This document shows positions 1 through 11,304 of a stretch of 64,000 nt of DNA, one piece after another. Source of the stretch: Ottelia alismoides (taxonomy: Eukaryota; Streptophyta; Magnoliopsida; Alismatales; Hydrocharitaceae); contig JAZKJV010000683.1 of the NCBI GenBank assembly GCA_037367405.1, positions 744,001-808,000 of the forward strand, written 5' to 3'. Position numbers and translations under genes: made by a program. Numbering within the stretch: the stretch's first letter is position 1; the number at the start of each line of letters is the position of its first letter. Below the pieces are notes generated by a model. The model was not told where the DNA came from. It was given only the letters and a program-made list of their open reading frames with translations, and searched no databases.

Positions 1-440
1 GCAGGTCCCTGGACCGTTAACGTGATGAACTTCTTAAGGCTGATGATGAATATACCCTTGTTTAAAAGTTGGAACCCAACCTCCATTTCCTTCTTCTCTC
101 CTACCAGACAATGGCATTTTCATCATGAGCCCAAAATTTCCGTTTCCCAAAACAGCACAGGATCCGAATCGTTACACTTTAAAGATGAGGGCCATTCTAG
201 AATCTGACCACCCAACCATTGTATTTCAATGGCATCGAAATTACTCGCAATTGAAGACGAGAATGACAGTCTTCATGCAATCAGGTGATTTTAGTATGCC
301 ATATACGGTTAACAAGCCTTTTAAATTCATCTCATATAAAGATGAAGGATACACCGGCACAAAGAGAAAGCAGATGGTACTAAAATCAATGGCAAACACT
401 GCCTTATATTATGAACTCTCCAAAGTTGAGTTTGATTGAG
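1..440 (+). other. Unrecognised sequence with a 104-codon open frame (125-439)
   Basis: An open frame from 125 to 439 and a partly overlapping shorter one (22-207) are the only coding potential here. The predicted peptide is fairly hydrophilic, with a lysine-rich stretch near its C terminus, and matches no family I know. It has no visible promoter or splice context and lies beside retrotransposon debris. It may be the end of a gene or element that starts outside the window, or chance. No function is proposed. Confidence 0.25.
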
Positions 441-672
441 TATCATATCTTAGAAGATTTGGGGATTTCTCTAGATACTCATAAACGTACAAGTAGAGTA
501 AAAAAATCCCATTGTATGCATATATGAGAGAATAACTTGCTCTAATTAAATAATGGAGAAAGCACTAAGGATGCAAATGTCTAGCATACAACTTTATTAA
601 ATCATATCTAAAATTGTGCATGAGAATTTAAACCTAGAGAGATAGCCACAAAAGTTTTTAACTCACTTTGAC
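441..672. other. AT-rich non-coding sequence
   Basis: AT-rich sequence with no open frame or repeat structure that I can support. It may belong to the same decayed element as the possible gag remnant that follows. Confidence 0.3.
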
Positions 673-1290
673 ATGAGTAGTAGAATAAAGCAAGGGCTGC
701 TTAGAAATCATACATATTTCAATATTGTGTCTATCAACGATTTGCCGATAATCTTCTATCTTATGAAACTAAGCTTGATAAAGGATGTAGAACAAGCAAA
801 GAATACATTGATGTTCAAAGCTACTCAATCTAAGTACTTGCACGATAATTCTTATAATAAAGAAGATAATGACATGGCAATGGCTACATGACAACTCAAT
901 AAATTCCTCAAGAATAAGGAGGACTGATTTGAATTAAAATTATCAATGGCAAAGAAGAAAAGTTAAAGAGATTAAATGTACAAAGATGGGAACATCAGGA
1001 AGAAGTATCCCTTGCTAATACAGGATCAATTCAATAAAAATAAAAGGAAAGGAGAAGGCATTGCAAGATAGTTGAGATGAATTTAGGGACAATGATAGTG
1101 ATGTCGCAAGTGCATGCATAAGACTACTAGGCATCCATCATCAACTTCGATAATTAAGATGAGTGTATGTCTTATAACGAGTTTTTTAATGTTTATCAAG
1201 ATCTTTTTTACAGGCATTAGGAAGCATGAAAATGATATCGATAAGTTAAAAATGATTAATGAAAGTTTTTTCAAAAAATAATTTCCTTAA
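673..1290 (+). pseudogene. Possible Ty1/copia gag remnant
   Basis: The open frame 673-891 ends in residues (DNDMAMAT, stop, QLNKFLKNKED) that resemble the gag segment of plant copia elements, where an acidic patch and a 'LTRxFxKFLxxK' stretch precede the zinc knuckle. Further on, around 1150-1260, 'MSYNEFFNVYQDLF' resembles the later Tyr-Asp-Glu-Leu gag segment. Frames are broken by several stops and no zinc knuckle is left. The assignment rests on faint similarity and could be wrong. Confidence 0.33.
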
Positions 1291-1793
1291 AAAGGATATC
1301 TCATAAATTAAGAATACAACTTCTTCTCAAGAAAATGAAATTAAAATTGATAAAATGAAGACTAAATAGTTCTAAGATCTCTCATAAACTATTTTATGAG
1401 GAGTTGCATTTGTAAACCTCATGCATATGTGTAGCACACTATTCAAGCAAAGTTTCAATTCTCATAATCAATCAACTGATCGAATATATTTCTCATAGAC
1501 TAACTTATTTCTCCCATCAATTGATAACTTTGATTAATCAACTACTTTTTAATGAATAATCATTTAACAATCACTCTACTTTTGGACCACTCACGAGTCG
1601 ACTGATTTGCGATTCAACAAACTGAAAATATTTCAATCAACCAATTTTTTCAAGAGTAACAATTTTGATTAACACCAGCTAATTAAGCCAACTAATGCAT
1701 CTCTTCATCATTCAACTTTTTGCAACTACCAAAGATTGACTACTTTTGATGTCTTAAAAAAAGGTCATTGCTTTCATTACATCACTCTCATTC
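1291..1793. other. AT-rich non-coding sequence, target of the copia insertion
   Basis: AT-rich sequence without open frames. It ends at 1789-1793 with CATTC, the left copy of the copia target duplication, so it was contiguous with 8055 onward before that insertion. Confidence 0.6.
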
Positions 1794-2638
1794 TGTTGGA
1801 ATTAACTATATTGGGATAGTTTGGTGCAATTTGATGGTCAATATCAAGTTGTATTAATGTATCTCAATTCCTGGAATTCAATGTTTCAACCCTGTGGGGT
1901 GCTGTTTAGTCCCACATCGTGGAGAGATAAAACTGGCACTTGGTTTTTATGTGAGAAGTCCTGAAACTAGTCTGGAAACAGACTAGAGAGGACTTTAGAC
2001 CACAACACACGCACACACGCACGCGCGCGTGCCGCGCTGGGCCGGGTCGGGCGCAGTCGCGACCACGGCATGGCATGGCAAAGACCGGGTCAGTTTTGTA
2101 ACCGCGCGTTTGAATTCCAAGGGATACATCCCATTATCCTCTCACGAAACGTAACTGCCCGGACATCTTTAAGTATCTCTTAAAGAGTGGACGTAGGTTA
2201 TGAACATCCAATCTCTTCATTCTCAGCGCCTCTTCTCTCTCGAGGAGGCCCTCTCCTCTCTCGATCTCGGGCTTCGTCTACGGAGGTGACTTTCGAGGAC
2301 GCTCACGCACGGTGCGCACCGTCGACGAGCGTGGACCGTCGGACCCTGGAGCGACACATCAAGGCCATGTGCGCCGGTAAAGTGGGGGTGCTGTCTCTCT
2401 ATGGGGAGTTCTACGACAGGACGCTTCGGTTGTGATTTCTAACTCTCTCGATTTTTCTATCACATTGTTTGTCGTAATGTTTGTTTCCGGATTTTTCCCT
2501 TACTTTAATATGCATATGTTCTTAAAACGGATATTTTTCTTATCAATGTTAACATGGATGCATACATACATGAATCTATTTTGAAAACCTGTTGATATTC
2601 GGATTTATATATGTATGTTAATGTCGGTTTTCTCAACA
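1794..2638 (+). repeat. 5' LTR of the copia element
   Basis: Starts TGTTGG and ends CAACA, with the target duplication just before it. It matches 7200-8049 along its whole length. An alternating CA/CG tract lies at about 2004-2030. The open frame 2187-2435 inside the LTR is not a gene; the matching part of the 3' LTR does not preserve it. Confidence 0.96.
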
Positions 2639-2691
2639 ATCTTAGAGAGACAGCTTCATAACGCGATAGGAAAAATGTCGGATTTGAGGTT

Positions 2692-3480
2692 TTGGTCTCG
2701 TGTGAATTTTACTGTATGCCAGAGAAATTCGGGGGTCAGAATTTCAAGCGTTGGCAACAACACATGAAAATCTGGCTGACCACGATTGGCCTGATTTCGA
2801 TTCTGGAAACCGAGTGCCCTAAGTTATCTGAACAAAATCCAGATCTAGAGGCGGTTAAGATGGCGGATGCGTGGAAAGAACATGACTGTATGTGTCATGG
2901 GTGCATTCTTACTGCACTATCGAACGTTCTGTTCGATGTCTATGGCGCATCCACTAAACCTGCTAAGGATCTGTAGGAGGAACTGGATAAGAAATACAAC
3001 ATGGAGGACTTGGGTATTGAAAAATACTCAGTATCCAAAGTTCCTGAAATTTCAGATGATTGAGGGTAAATCGGTTTCAGAACAGGCTCATGAGTTTTTT
3101 TATTGCTCCATGGGTTAGCCGAGGCAGAAATGAAACTTCTTGAAAAGTTTCAGGTTATGTCGATCATTGAAAAATTTTCAAGTCCTGGGAAGATTTTGGG
3201 ATGTCCCTAAAACATAGGAAAGGGAAAATTTCTCTGGATGATCTAATGTCTCGATAGCTATTGAAGAGGAGCATAGGAAACAAAAACCTGTGATTCCTGT
3301 AGACGTGAACCCTAAGGTCAATGTGATAACTTCAAAGGGAAACAATGCTAAAGGGAAAAATAAGAAACTGAAAGCCAAGGGAAAAATCCAGAAAAAATTA
3401 AAGAACAAACCTTGCTGGCAGTGTGGATAGGTTGGACACTGGAAGAAGGATTGCCTTTCTCTAAAGACCCAACATAAGTC
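2692..3480 (+). pseudogene. Broken copia gag with CCHC zinc knuckle
   Basis: Gag is the capsid and nucleocapsid precursor that packages element RNA. Here the frame at 2692-2976 carries a capsid-like start (PEKFGGQNFKRWQQHMKIW) and is cut by a TAG at 2974. The rest continues in another frame (DLGIEKY.., then the gag core around 3050-3120). The CCHC nucleocapsid knuckle is at about 3411-3455 (CWQCG, stop, VGHWKKDC), with a TAG at 3428-3430 inside it. A further TAG at 3497-3499 separates it from the protease frame. Two of these stops replace codons that would be Gln (CAG) by one C-to-T change, and one may replace Trp. Not functional. Confidence 0.85.
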
Positions 3481-3505
3481 TACGGATGTCGTTCCTTAGG
3501 CTCTT

Positions 3506-4760
3506 GTGCTGACTGAGGGAGGCGGGCCCGTTGAGGGGTATGTCTCAGTGAACCCCGAACTCTATTTTGTAAACGAGCCTAATGAGTGGCTTGTTGATAC
3601 ATGTGCAAATGTACACATCTGTACTGACAGGACATTCTTTGTGTCTTATCAGGCTTCAGCCGATGGAACAGTAATGATGGAGAACAGATCTGCAGCCAAG
3701 GTGCTTGGGTCTGGACGAGTCGAGCTGAGATTCTCAACTGGACGAGTTTGGACTTTTCGCAGGGTGCTGCATGTTCCTGATATTAAGAAGAATGTCTTAT
3801 CTAGTTCTTTATTAGTTAGAGAGGGTTTTCAGTTAGACTTTAAATGTAATAAAATAGTTTTTCTGAGACATGGTGTTTTCTTTGGCAAAGGATATTTGGT
3901 TGATCATGATCTTTTATTTAGAATAAGATGTGACATTGATACTTCAATTAATAATATTTTTGATTTTGATTCTTCTACTTATGTCGTTTCAAATATTGAA
4001 TCTACTGATTTATGGCATGCTAGGCTAGGACATGTGAATTTCAATTCTATGAAAAGAATGATGAAACTTGACATGATTCCTAATCATACTACAAACAAAC
4101 TCACCAAATGTGAAATGTGTGCTCAAGGTAAGTTGCCTAGAAAATCTTTTCATTCTGTGAATAGGGAAATTGAAATTCTAGACTTAGTGCATTCTGATAT
4201 TTGTGAGTTTGGTGGCGTGATGACTAGAGAAAACAAAAGATATTTTATCACCTTCATAGATGATAGCAGTAGATACTGTTATGTTTATCTTCTTAAAACT
4301 AAGGATGAAGTCTTAGAAAAATTTCTTATTTTTAAGAATGAAGCAGAAACACAAGTCGGAAAAGTAATTAAATATCTAAGGTCAGATAGGAGTGGTGAAT
4401 ACACATCTAAGATATTTGATGAACAATGCAAATTATTTGACATAGTTCATGAGGTCACTGCACCATATTCACCACAATCCAATGGAATAGCAGAACAAAA
4501 GAATAGGACCCAAACTGATATAGTCAATGTATTTTTACAAAGTTCTGGGCTACCATCTTACATGTGGGGGGGAAGCTTTGAATACGACCGACCATATTCT
4601 GAATAGAGTTCCCTTAAGGCATAAAGATAAGAGTCCATTTGAACTTTGGAGAAAAGGAAGCCAAGCCTAAAATATCTCAAGATGTGGGGATGCATGGCTA
4701 AGGTCTTAGTCCCAGAACACAAGAGAAAGAAGCTTGGACCTAAAACAGTTGACACGGTTT
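3506..4760 (+). pseudogene. Copia protease-integrase, degenerate
   Basis: The open frame 3506-4606 (366 codons) holds an aspartic protease followed by an integrase. The protease motif reads LVDTCANVHIC, where functional copia proteases have Asp-Thr/Ser-Gly, so the key Gly is Cys. The integrase has the HHCC zinc-binding part (HARLGH ... CEMCAQGK), then the core with 'VHSDICEF', 'FITFIDDSSRYCYVYLLK' and 'YLRSDRSGEYTSKIF', where the last motif normally has Gly-Gly. 'PYSPQSNGIAEQKNRT' with its Glu completes the DDE set. The frame breaks near 4600 and the integrase C-terminal part continues in the frame starting at 4646 (LKMWGCMAKV). A shifted frame plus the protease change make it inactive. Confidence 0.93.
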
Positions 4761-6677
4761 TCTTGGGGTGTCTGGAAAATAGTTATGCCTATCGATTCTT
4801 AGTAATTCGGTCTGAGATCACAGGCATAGATACTAATACTATTGTTGAACTTCGTGATGCTACATTTTTTGAGGATATTTTTGCAATGAAAAAAGGGATT
4901 CCTGAAAATCTGGCTAGTGACGTAGCCTCAACATCTGGTTCTATTCCACAACAAATAGAAAAGATGTCAAATATGGGGGCTACCTCTTCTGAATCCAATG
5001 AATTTTTGGAGGATGTTGAACCTAGACGAAGTAAGAGACCTAGGATTGCCAAGGATTTAGGTAGCGACTTTGTCTCCTACCAAATCGAGGGTGATCCTCC
5101 CACATATAAGGATGCCATGGCTTCTACTGAAGCAAGGCATTGGAAGGACGTCATTAAATCTGAAATGGATTCGATCATTTCAAATGGCACGTGGGAATTG
5201 GTCGATCTACCTCCTGGGTGTTCCACCATAGGAAGCAAATGGGTATTCAGAAGAAAATTTAGACCGAACGGATCCATAGAAAAATATAAGGCAAGACTTG
5301 TAGCCAAAGGTTTCAAACAGAAAGAGGATATTGATTATTTTGATACCTACTCTCCTGTTACTAGAATGACTACGATTCGGATGCTCATTGTGCTGGCCAC
5401 CATACATGATCTCACAATTCATCAAATGGATGTTAAGACTGCTTTTTTATATGGTGATCTTGAGGAGGGGATCTATATGCATCAAACGGAGGGATTCGTA
5501 ACATTTGATAATGAAAGAAAGGTCTGTAAGCTTGTAAAATCTCTTTATGGATTAAAATAAGCTCCGAAACAGTGGCATGACAAGTTTGATAAGACTATGC
5601 AGTCTTACAGCTTTATTGTTCATGAATCCGATAAATGTGTGTACTCTATGATTAAAGGTGATATGTTTGTTGTCTTATGCCTATATGTAGATGATATTTT
5701 GATATTTAGATCAAAAATAAAGATAGTGGAAGAAACCAAGAGGTTCTTGAGCAGTAAGTTTGAGATGAAGGACCTAGGAGTTGCAAATGTCATTTTGGGG
5801 CTCAAACTGATTAGATCTACTGATGGTATAGATGTGTCTCAGTCACATTATACTGAGAAAGTTTTGGAAAATTTTGGCTCTCAGAGTTGTATATCTGTAT
5901 GCACTCCTTATGATTCATCTAAATTCCTCTGCAAGAACAAGAGTGGAGTACCTGTAGCACAGCTACGATATTCCCAGATTATAGGAAGCTTGATGTATCT
6001 TGCGAACTGTACTCGACCTGATATTTCATTCAAGGTCGTAAAGTTGAGTAGGTATACGAGCTGTCCTAACCGTACTCATTGGGAGGCCTTGGATCGAGTG
6101 TTGAAGTACCTTAAGGGTACTGCACTTCTTGGACTGCATTATGGTAAATATCCTCCTGTCTTAGAAGGATATAGTGATGCAAGTTGGATAGGTCAAATGG
6201 AGGACCCCGGGAGTAACGGTATGAACGGGCATGTATTTACCCTTGGAGGGAGGTGCAGTCTCCTAGAGGTCTGTGAAACAGACCATCTTGGCTCGGTCTA
6301 CTTTTGAGGCAGAGCTGTGTGCTTTGTACACAACAGGTATAGAGGCTGAATGGCTTAGGGAGCTTCTCTCTGAGATGCCCATGGTGGGTAAGCCGATACC
6401 GGCAATTTCTTTACATTGTGATAGCATGACTACTATTGCAAAGGTAAAGAGTTCAAAGTACAATCAGAAAACTAGAAGACATATCCAAGTTAGACTTAAG
6501 TCTATTAGGGATTTGGTGTCTTCTGGAGTGATTGCTGTGGAATTTATTGGTATCAAAGATAACACGACAGATCCACTTACAAAGGGACTTGATAGATCTT
6601 TAGTCCAAAAATCCAGACTTGGGATGGGGCTGAAACCCACTGAGAGTTTACCCGCAGTAGTAACCCAATCTAAATGA
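4761..6677 (+). pseudogene. Copia reverse transcriptase-RNase H, degenerate
   Basis: Reverse transcriptase copies element RNA into DNA and RNase H removes the RNA strand. The RT starts in the frame ending at 5560 (KARLVAKGFKQKEDIDY, then MDVKTAFLYGDLEEGIYM). That frame stops at 'SLYGLK' because CAA for the next Gln has become TAA. RT continues in 5597-6307 with the intact catalytic motif YVDDILIF. RNase H follows (GYSDASWIG), shifts frame near 6270-6300, and ends in 6273-6677 with 'TFEAELCALY', 'HCDSMTTIAKVKS' and 'TKGLDRSL'. One stop and one frameshift are enough to disable it. Confidence 0.95.
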
Positions 6678-7199
6678 GTGGAGATCCCACAAAATATGTT
6701 CAATGGGAAAACAAGCTGTAAGGGGAACTGATTGGCAGTCAATATACAATACTTTGCATGTGAGTCCTATCCCTGAAAAGTCGAGTGTCTGCAAACTGCA
6801 GGAAAAGGTTGAGCATTATGCTCTTAATGGATTCAAGCTTTTATAAGAAGGATGTGAGCAGTGCATCCTTGGAGAATGCTACCTATATAAGTATTTCTGT
6901 GGGCCGCAGATAAAGGATGAGGGTTTATCCTTAATATACTCATGAAACAGGGTAGGATGCATGGCCATTAATAGCATCAAAACCAGAAGATTGTCACCAT
7001 AGACTTCACTTTGTTGTTATCACTCGATACCATTACATCAAAGGATTAAAGTTCAAGACTTAGTTCACTTTATTCCTGTGATGGTGAAAGGGGATAACTC
7101 AGGTAAAGGTTCAAATCGGAAGGTACCTTTACTGAAAGCAGAGTGTGGAAACCCGAGATCCTTGGCTCTTTGTGTTTCAACAGTGAATTCGTGGGGGAT
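6678..7199 (+). other. 3' untranslated part of the copia element and polypurine tract
   Basis: About 520 bases between the RNase H stop and the 3' LTR, without a meaningful open frame. It ends with the purine-rich GTGGGGGAT directly before the LTR, the usual place for the plus-strand primer. Confidence 0.8.
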
Positions 7200-8049
7200 T
7201 GTTGGAATTAACTATACTGGGATAGTTTGATGCAATTTGATGGTCAATATCAAGTTGTATTAATGTATCTCAATTCCTGGAATTCAATGTTTCAACCCTG
7301 TGGGGTGTTGTCTAGTCCCACGTCGTGGAGAGATAAAAACGGCACTTGGTTTTTATGTGGGAAGTCCTGAGACTAGTCTGGAAACAGACTAGAGAGGACT
7401 TTAGACCACAACACACGCACGCGCGTGCACACGTCGCGCCGGGCCGGGTCGGGCTCGGCCGCGGCTGCGGCCGTGGCGTGGCGTGGCAAAGTCCGGGTCA
7501 GTTTTGTAACCACGCGTTTGAATTTCAAGGGATACGTCTCATTATCCTCTCACGAAACGTAACCGCCCAGACATCTTTAAGTATCTCTTAAAGACGTGGG
7601 CGTAGGTTATGAACATCCAATCTCTTCATTCTCAGCGCCTCTTCTCTCTTGAGGACGCCCTCTCCTCTCTCGATCTCAGGCTTCGTCTACAGAGGTGACT
7701 TTCGAGGACGCTCAAGCACGGTGCACACCGTCGACGAGCGTGGATCGTCGGACCCTGGGAGCGGCACGTCAAGGTCCTGTGCGCCGGTAAAGTGGGGGGC
7801 GATGTCTCTCTAAGGGGAGTCCTACGACAGGATGCTTCGGTTGTGATTTCTAACTCTCTCGATTTTTCTGTCACATTGTTTGCCGTGATGTTTGTTTTCG
7901 GATTTTTCCCTTGCTTTAATATGCATATGTTCTTAAAACGGATACTTTTCTTATCAATGTTAACATGGATGCATACATACGTAAATCTGTTTTGGAAACC
8001 TGTTGATATTCGGATTTATATATGTATATTAATGTCGATTTTCTCAACA
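7200..8049 (+). repeat. 3' LTR of the copia element
   Basis: Matches 1794-2638 from TGTTGG to CAACA with scattered, mostly transition, differences. It is followed directly by the right copy of CATTC (8050-8054). Short open frames inside it (7346-7591, 7792-8070) differ from those of the 5' LTR and are chance. Confidence 0.96.
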
Positions 8050-8054
8050 CATTC

Positions 8055-8913
8055 TCTACATTGCTTCTAAGTGCTAAACATAGTTTCTCATTGAGTTCAA
8101 CTTCACTCTTTGTCAGAGTAAAAAGAAGAATCTTTGTGCATCGCGCCTCAAGCCTTTCTTATACACATTCAAGATATGTAAGATGTTTTCTTGTTTCTTA
8201 TTGCATTGCATACGATATTGAGGTTATGACATTTATTTTAGGATCTTTGTCATTTGTACCCTTCTTAACTTTTATAAATCTGAATAGAACTGTGAATTTT
8301 GTAAGAAGTCAAGGGCACAACTGATATTACAAAAAAAGAGACATAATTAATATTGCATATGTTAAGTAGGGTACACGTAATAAAAGATTTTTATTTTATG
8401 CATATTATTCTAGGAAATGACCATGTTATGGGATCCTTCTTTGGGTTTGCTAAGAGAAATTTGATACTAGTAATTTCTAATGTTGTAACGTGTAGTTGAG
8501 GAGGAGTTGACATTGTCTAAAGTAGCTTGATAGTTGAAAGGATCGAGTGATTCAAGTGGTTGAAATCATAATTCAAGATAATTTGGTCAAGATTTTTACT
8601 CGATTGAGTTTTCTCATTAAAATACATGCGTTTGTCTGTAATTTTGAATGCTTACATTTATGATTAGAACAACTTACGCTTTTAGCTATCTGTGTTGTGA
8701 TTCATGGGCTAAAGGGACCATATTTGATTGATCTAGTGTGTACCTGCAATAAATATAAAAATATACATGCATGCCACCAACATTGATTGATATATGATGT
8801 AAATATGTATACTCAAATATAGGTAAATGAAATGATAAACATATATGGTATGTTAGCATGCTTACTATATATTTTTGTGTGATTCCACTTTTCTATATGA
8901 TTTGGTAAACTGA

Positions 8914-8914
<1 letters not shown>
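8055..8914. other. AT-rich intergenic sequence
   Basis: AT-rich sequence with no supported gene. The open frame 8022-8324 straddles the LTR end and is not conserved with anything I recognise. This continues the sequence interrupted at 1793. Confidence 0.5.
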
Positions 8915-8945
<31 letters not shown>

Positions 8946-8959
8946 CGGGGGGGGGGGGG
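8915..8959. repeat. Compound microsatellite (TA)n(GA)n and a G run
   Basis: A TA run passes into a GA run and then into about 13 consecutive G, directly against the left end of the first snapback MITE. Confidence 0.9.
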
Positions 8960-9343
8960 TAAATGGGGCTGCCCCCAGGGAGTAGCCAACTTGGCTACTC
9001 CCACCTCTATTTTTCCCTCATTTTTTAATTTTTTTGGAAAATAAAAATTTGTATATTCATCATTATATCCCCCTCACATTCTATTAAAATTTCGTCAGAA
9101 ACAGAGACTCCTACGGCCTCCATCCAAACATGGTCGATTTAAAAAATCCTGCGACCGTTAAAAAAATGACGTCTGGATGGAGGGTTTAGGAGTCTCTGTT
9201 TCTGACGAAATTTTAATAAAATGTGAGAGGGATATAGTGATAAATATACAAATTTTTATTTTCCAAAAATATAAAAAAACGACGGAAAAAAGGGGTGGGA
9301 GTAACCAAGTTGGCTACTCCCTGGGGGCAGCCCCATTTTACCC
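8957..9343. mobile_element. Snapback (foldback) MITE, copy 1, MULE-derived
   Basis: A 387-bp sequence whose left half (GGGTAAATGGGGCTGCCCCC ...) is nearly the reverse complement of its right half (... GGGGGCAGCCCCATTTTACCC), leaving a very short loop near 9150. There is no coding capacity. The same family recurs at 11305-11951 and, more diverged, at 27354-27738; the last has a 9-bp target duplication, which points to the Mutator-like superfamily. Here both flanks are TA or GA repeats, so the duplication cannot be resolved. Open frames read across the arms are mirror images of each other and are not genes. Confidence 0.85.
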
Positions 9344-9589
9344 ATATATATATATATAGAGGGCTTATCCAATGCGCACAGGGCCCATTTGTGTTGTGGT
9401 GAGCACCAAACGTGGGCTCGCCACTTGTATTTCCATTTGAATGTTGCCTATTTCGAAGGAGCACGATTTTAGCAGGATATTAATTAGTTTGAGCCTTTTA
9501 TATTTCCAGTTATATCGAGTCCTTAAAAAAAGGAAGACGGTTTTGAAAAGATAAATGCAAATCATTAATTTCATACCGAAGAAATAATC

Positions 9590-10380
9590 ATTGTCTATTT
9601 GATCAGTAATGCGTATATTATACTCAAGTAATTATGTGTTGCGAGATCAGTAATACTGAAACAGTTGTCAGTATTTTACATCTGTAATATTACATTGTAA
9701 AGAGATCAGTAATTCATTCATATTACTCAAGTAATACATATTCAGTTATCAAGTAATTAATGTTTTGAGATCAGTAATTAAGTATGTAAACTACTAATGT
9801 CCATACAATGATTACTGATTACATATATCCATTTTACTGAACTCATTATGATTGTTACTAATGTTATAGTTACTAAATGCAGTATTACTGACGCACCTCT
9901 TATTTACTTGTATAATCTTTTAAATTACTTATAATGCATATGAAAATTACCGATCAGTTGTTATGGTTTTACTAATGTCATAACAACTACTTACTTGCCC
10001 AGTGTGTATATATTACTGAATTTTGAACCATATAATAAAATGAATGTAAATTACTGACCATTGTTTGGGTATTACTAATCTCGCAACAACCATTTACTGG
10101 ACTATTGTATATGTATTACTGATTACATTTCTTTGTTTGTTGTTACTTGATTTTATATCATTCTTATGGAGTCTGATTTGAAGACAACACTCTAAATATA
10201 ATTGATTCAGTAAGAATGATAGAAGGACAAGTAACACTTAACAAAATGCCTGTAACATAGGCAAATGACATCAGTAACTTGGTATAAATAAATATGTAAA
10301 TAACTTTTACGTTTGTCTCAGTAACTTTCACGTTTGTCTCAGTAACTTTCACGTGTGTCTCAGTAAAAATACACATATGT
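9590..10380. repeat. Array of TTACTGA / TCAGTAA motifs
   Basis: Within the TIR element, TTACTGA or its complement recurs many times in both orientations. At 10310-10370 there are three close copies of CTCAGTAACTTTCACG or near variants. The same motif forms a denser array in the sister element at 12250-12830. Confidence 0.8.
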
Positions 10381-10759
10381 CTCCTGATTCAAATCCAATT
10401 GCATGTCATTCTTCGTCGTTTCTTCTGATATGATGCTCTCATGATCCAATGTTTCATTTTTTATTTTTTTCATCCACGAATGATGTTGCGAGTTGTAAAA
10501 CATCAGAGGTATTCGGGCATCTGATATACCTGAAATAAAAATGAATTAGTAAACTAGTAGTTGGAAACTCACAGATACAATATTAAAAGTTACTGAGATA
10601 CATATCAAAGTTACCTGATAACATATAAAAATTACCTTCTTCAAAATTTAACTCATTGATATCACTTCGACGTGCATCGTCTTCAAGAAGTTCGTCTTCC
10701 ATAAATTCTTCAGAAATATATCGATCAAATTCTCCACTCGACTGATCCATATATGCAAC
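10360..10759 (-). pseudogene. Spliced open frame inside the TIR element (about 94 codons), unknown
   Basis: Reading leftward, an ATG at 10750-10748 opens 38 codons (start MDQSSGEFDRYISEEF, very acidic) ending at a GT donor (10635-10634). An AG acceptor at 10531-10530 joins in phase to a second exon starting at 10529 (GISDARIPLMFYNSQH) that runs to a TGA at 10362-10360. A further possible 5' intron lies at 10823-10760 (GT at its start, AG|GTTGCATAT before the ATG). Conserved splice phase suggests descent from a real gene: either the remnant of the element's own transposase or a captured host gene. An acidic N terminus is common in plant transposases, but I do not recognise the family. The real gene was probably longer. 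Confidence 0.4.
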
Positions 10760-11077
10760 CTAATGAGAATGATATTAGGAATAAATTTAACAAATAGCGT
10801 CAACTATTAAACAATCGCAATACCTTTTTATGTCAACTGCTGTCGCTGAAAGATCCAAGAAAAAAATTCTCTAAATCAATGGATGGTAGAACACGATCCA
10901 AGAACAAGAACCTAATGATCCATATATGCAACCTAGTGAAAATAATATTACCAGAGAGAATAACACTTAGAGTCGACTATTAAACAACTGCAATACCTTT
11001 TTCCGACGACTGATTTCGCTGGAAGAAAATTCTCGAATTCGATGGATGGTAGAACACGATCCAAGAACAAGAACCTA
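10744..11077. repeat. Tandem duplication, period 173 bp
   Basis: GATCCATATATGCAACCTA starts at 10744 and again at 10917, and similarity continues through to AAGAACAAGAACCTA at 10914 and 11077. The duplication covers the presumed 5' leader and the region of the start codon of the internal spliced frame. Confidence 0.8.
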
Positions 11078-11286
11078 AATTTTTGGCGAGCGCGAACGAC
11101 GGTAGCGATCCAAAATTACGAATAACCGATCAATTGCCTATTCAATATGATTACTATTTTTGGAAACTCATTAATTAATAAAATTAATGAGTGCTGAAAT
11201 TAAGGGATGAAAGTTCAGATCGCACGGCTGATATGAAGGGCGCATGGAATATCAAATGCGCCCTGTGCGCATTAGATAATTATCCT

Positions 11287-11304
11287 ATATATATATATAT
11301 ATAT
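11287..11304. repeat. (TA)n microsatellite
   Basis: A pure TA run between the TIR element and the second snapback MITE. Confidence 0.85.

Larger units (their letters stand above)
1794..8049 (+). mobile_element. Degenerate Ty1/copia LTR retrotransposon, 6.26 kb
   Basis: The element has two LTRs of 845 and 850 bp, each starting TGTTGG and ending CAACA, and is flanked by a perfect 5-bp duplication, CATTC, at 1789-1793 and 8050-8054. In between are gag, protease, integrase, reverse transcriptase and RNase H in the Ty1/copia order. Internal stops, frameshifts and changed active-site residues make it non-autonomous. The bases after the 5' LTR (2639 on) do not match the usual initiator-Met primer site TGGTATCAGAGC. 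A purine tract (GTGGGGGAT) precedes the 3' LTR. The LTRs differ at roughly 5-7% of positions by eye, mostly transitions, so the insertion is not recent. I could not place it in a copia lineage with confidence. Confidence 0.97.
9360..11286. mobile_element. TIR DNA transposon (1.93 kb) with internal spliced frame
   Basis: The left end (AGGGCTTATCCAATGCGCAC) and the reverse complement of the right end (AGGATAATTATCTAATGCGC) share an imperfect terminal inverted repeat of about 35 bp containing AATGCGCACAGGG. A related element with the same termini is at 12011-13076. Both carry arrays of TTACTGA and its complement. Both flanks are TA microsatellite, so the target duplication is not resolvable and the superfamily stays open. 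The right half contains a candidate spliced gene on the minus strand (see the entry at 10360-10759). Confidence 0.75.

Noticed and set aside
2187..2435. An 82-codon frame in the 5' LTR
   Set aside because: Not preserved in the 3' LTR, and LTRs of this type do not encode proteins.
9177..9464. Open frames on both strands in the snapback MITE
   Set aside because: Mirror readings of a palindrome; they recur in every copy only because the arms recur.
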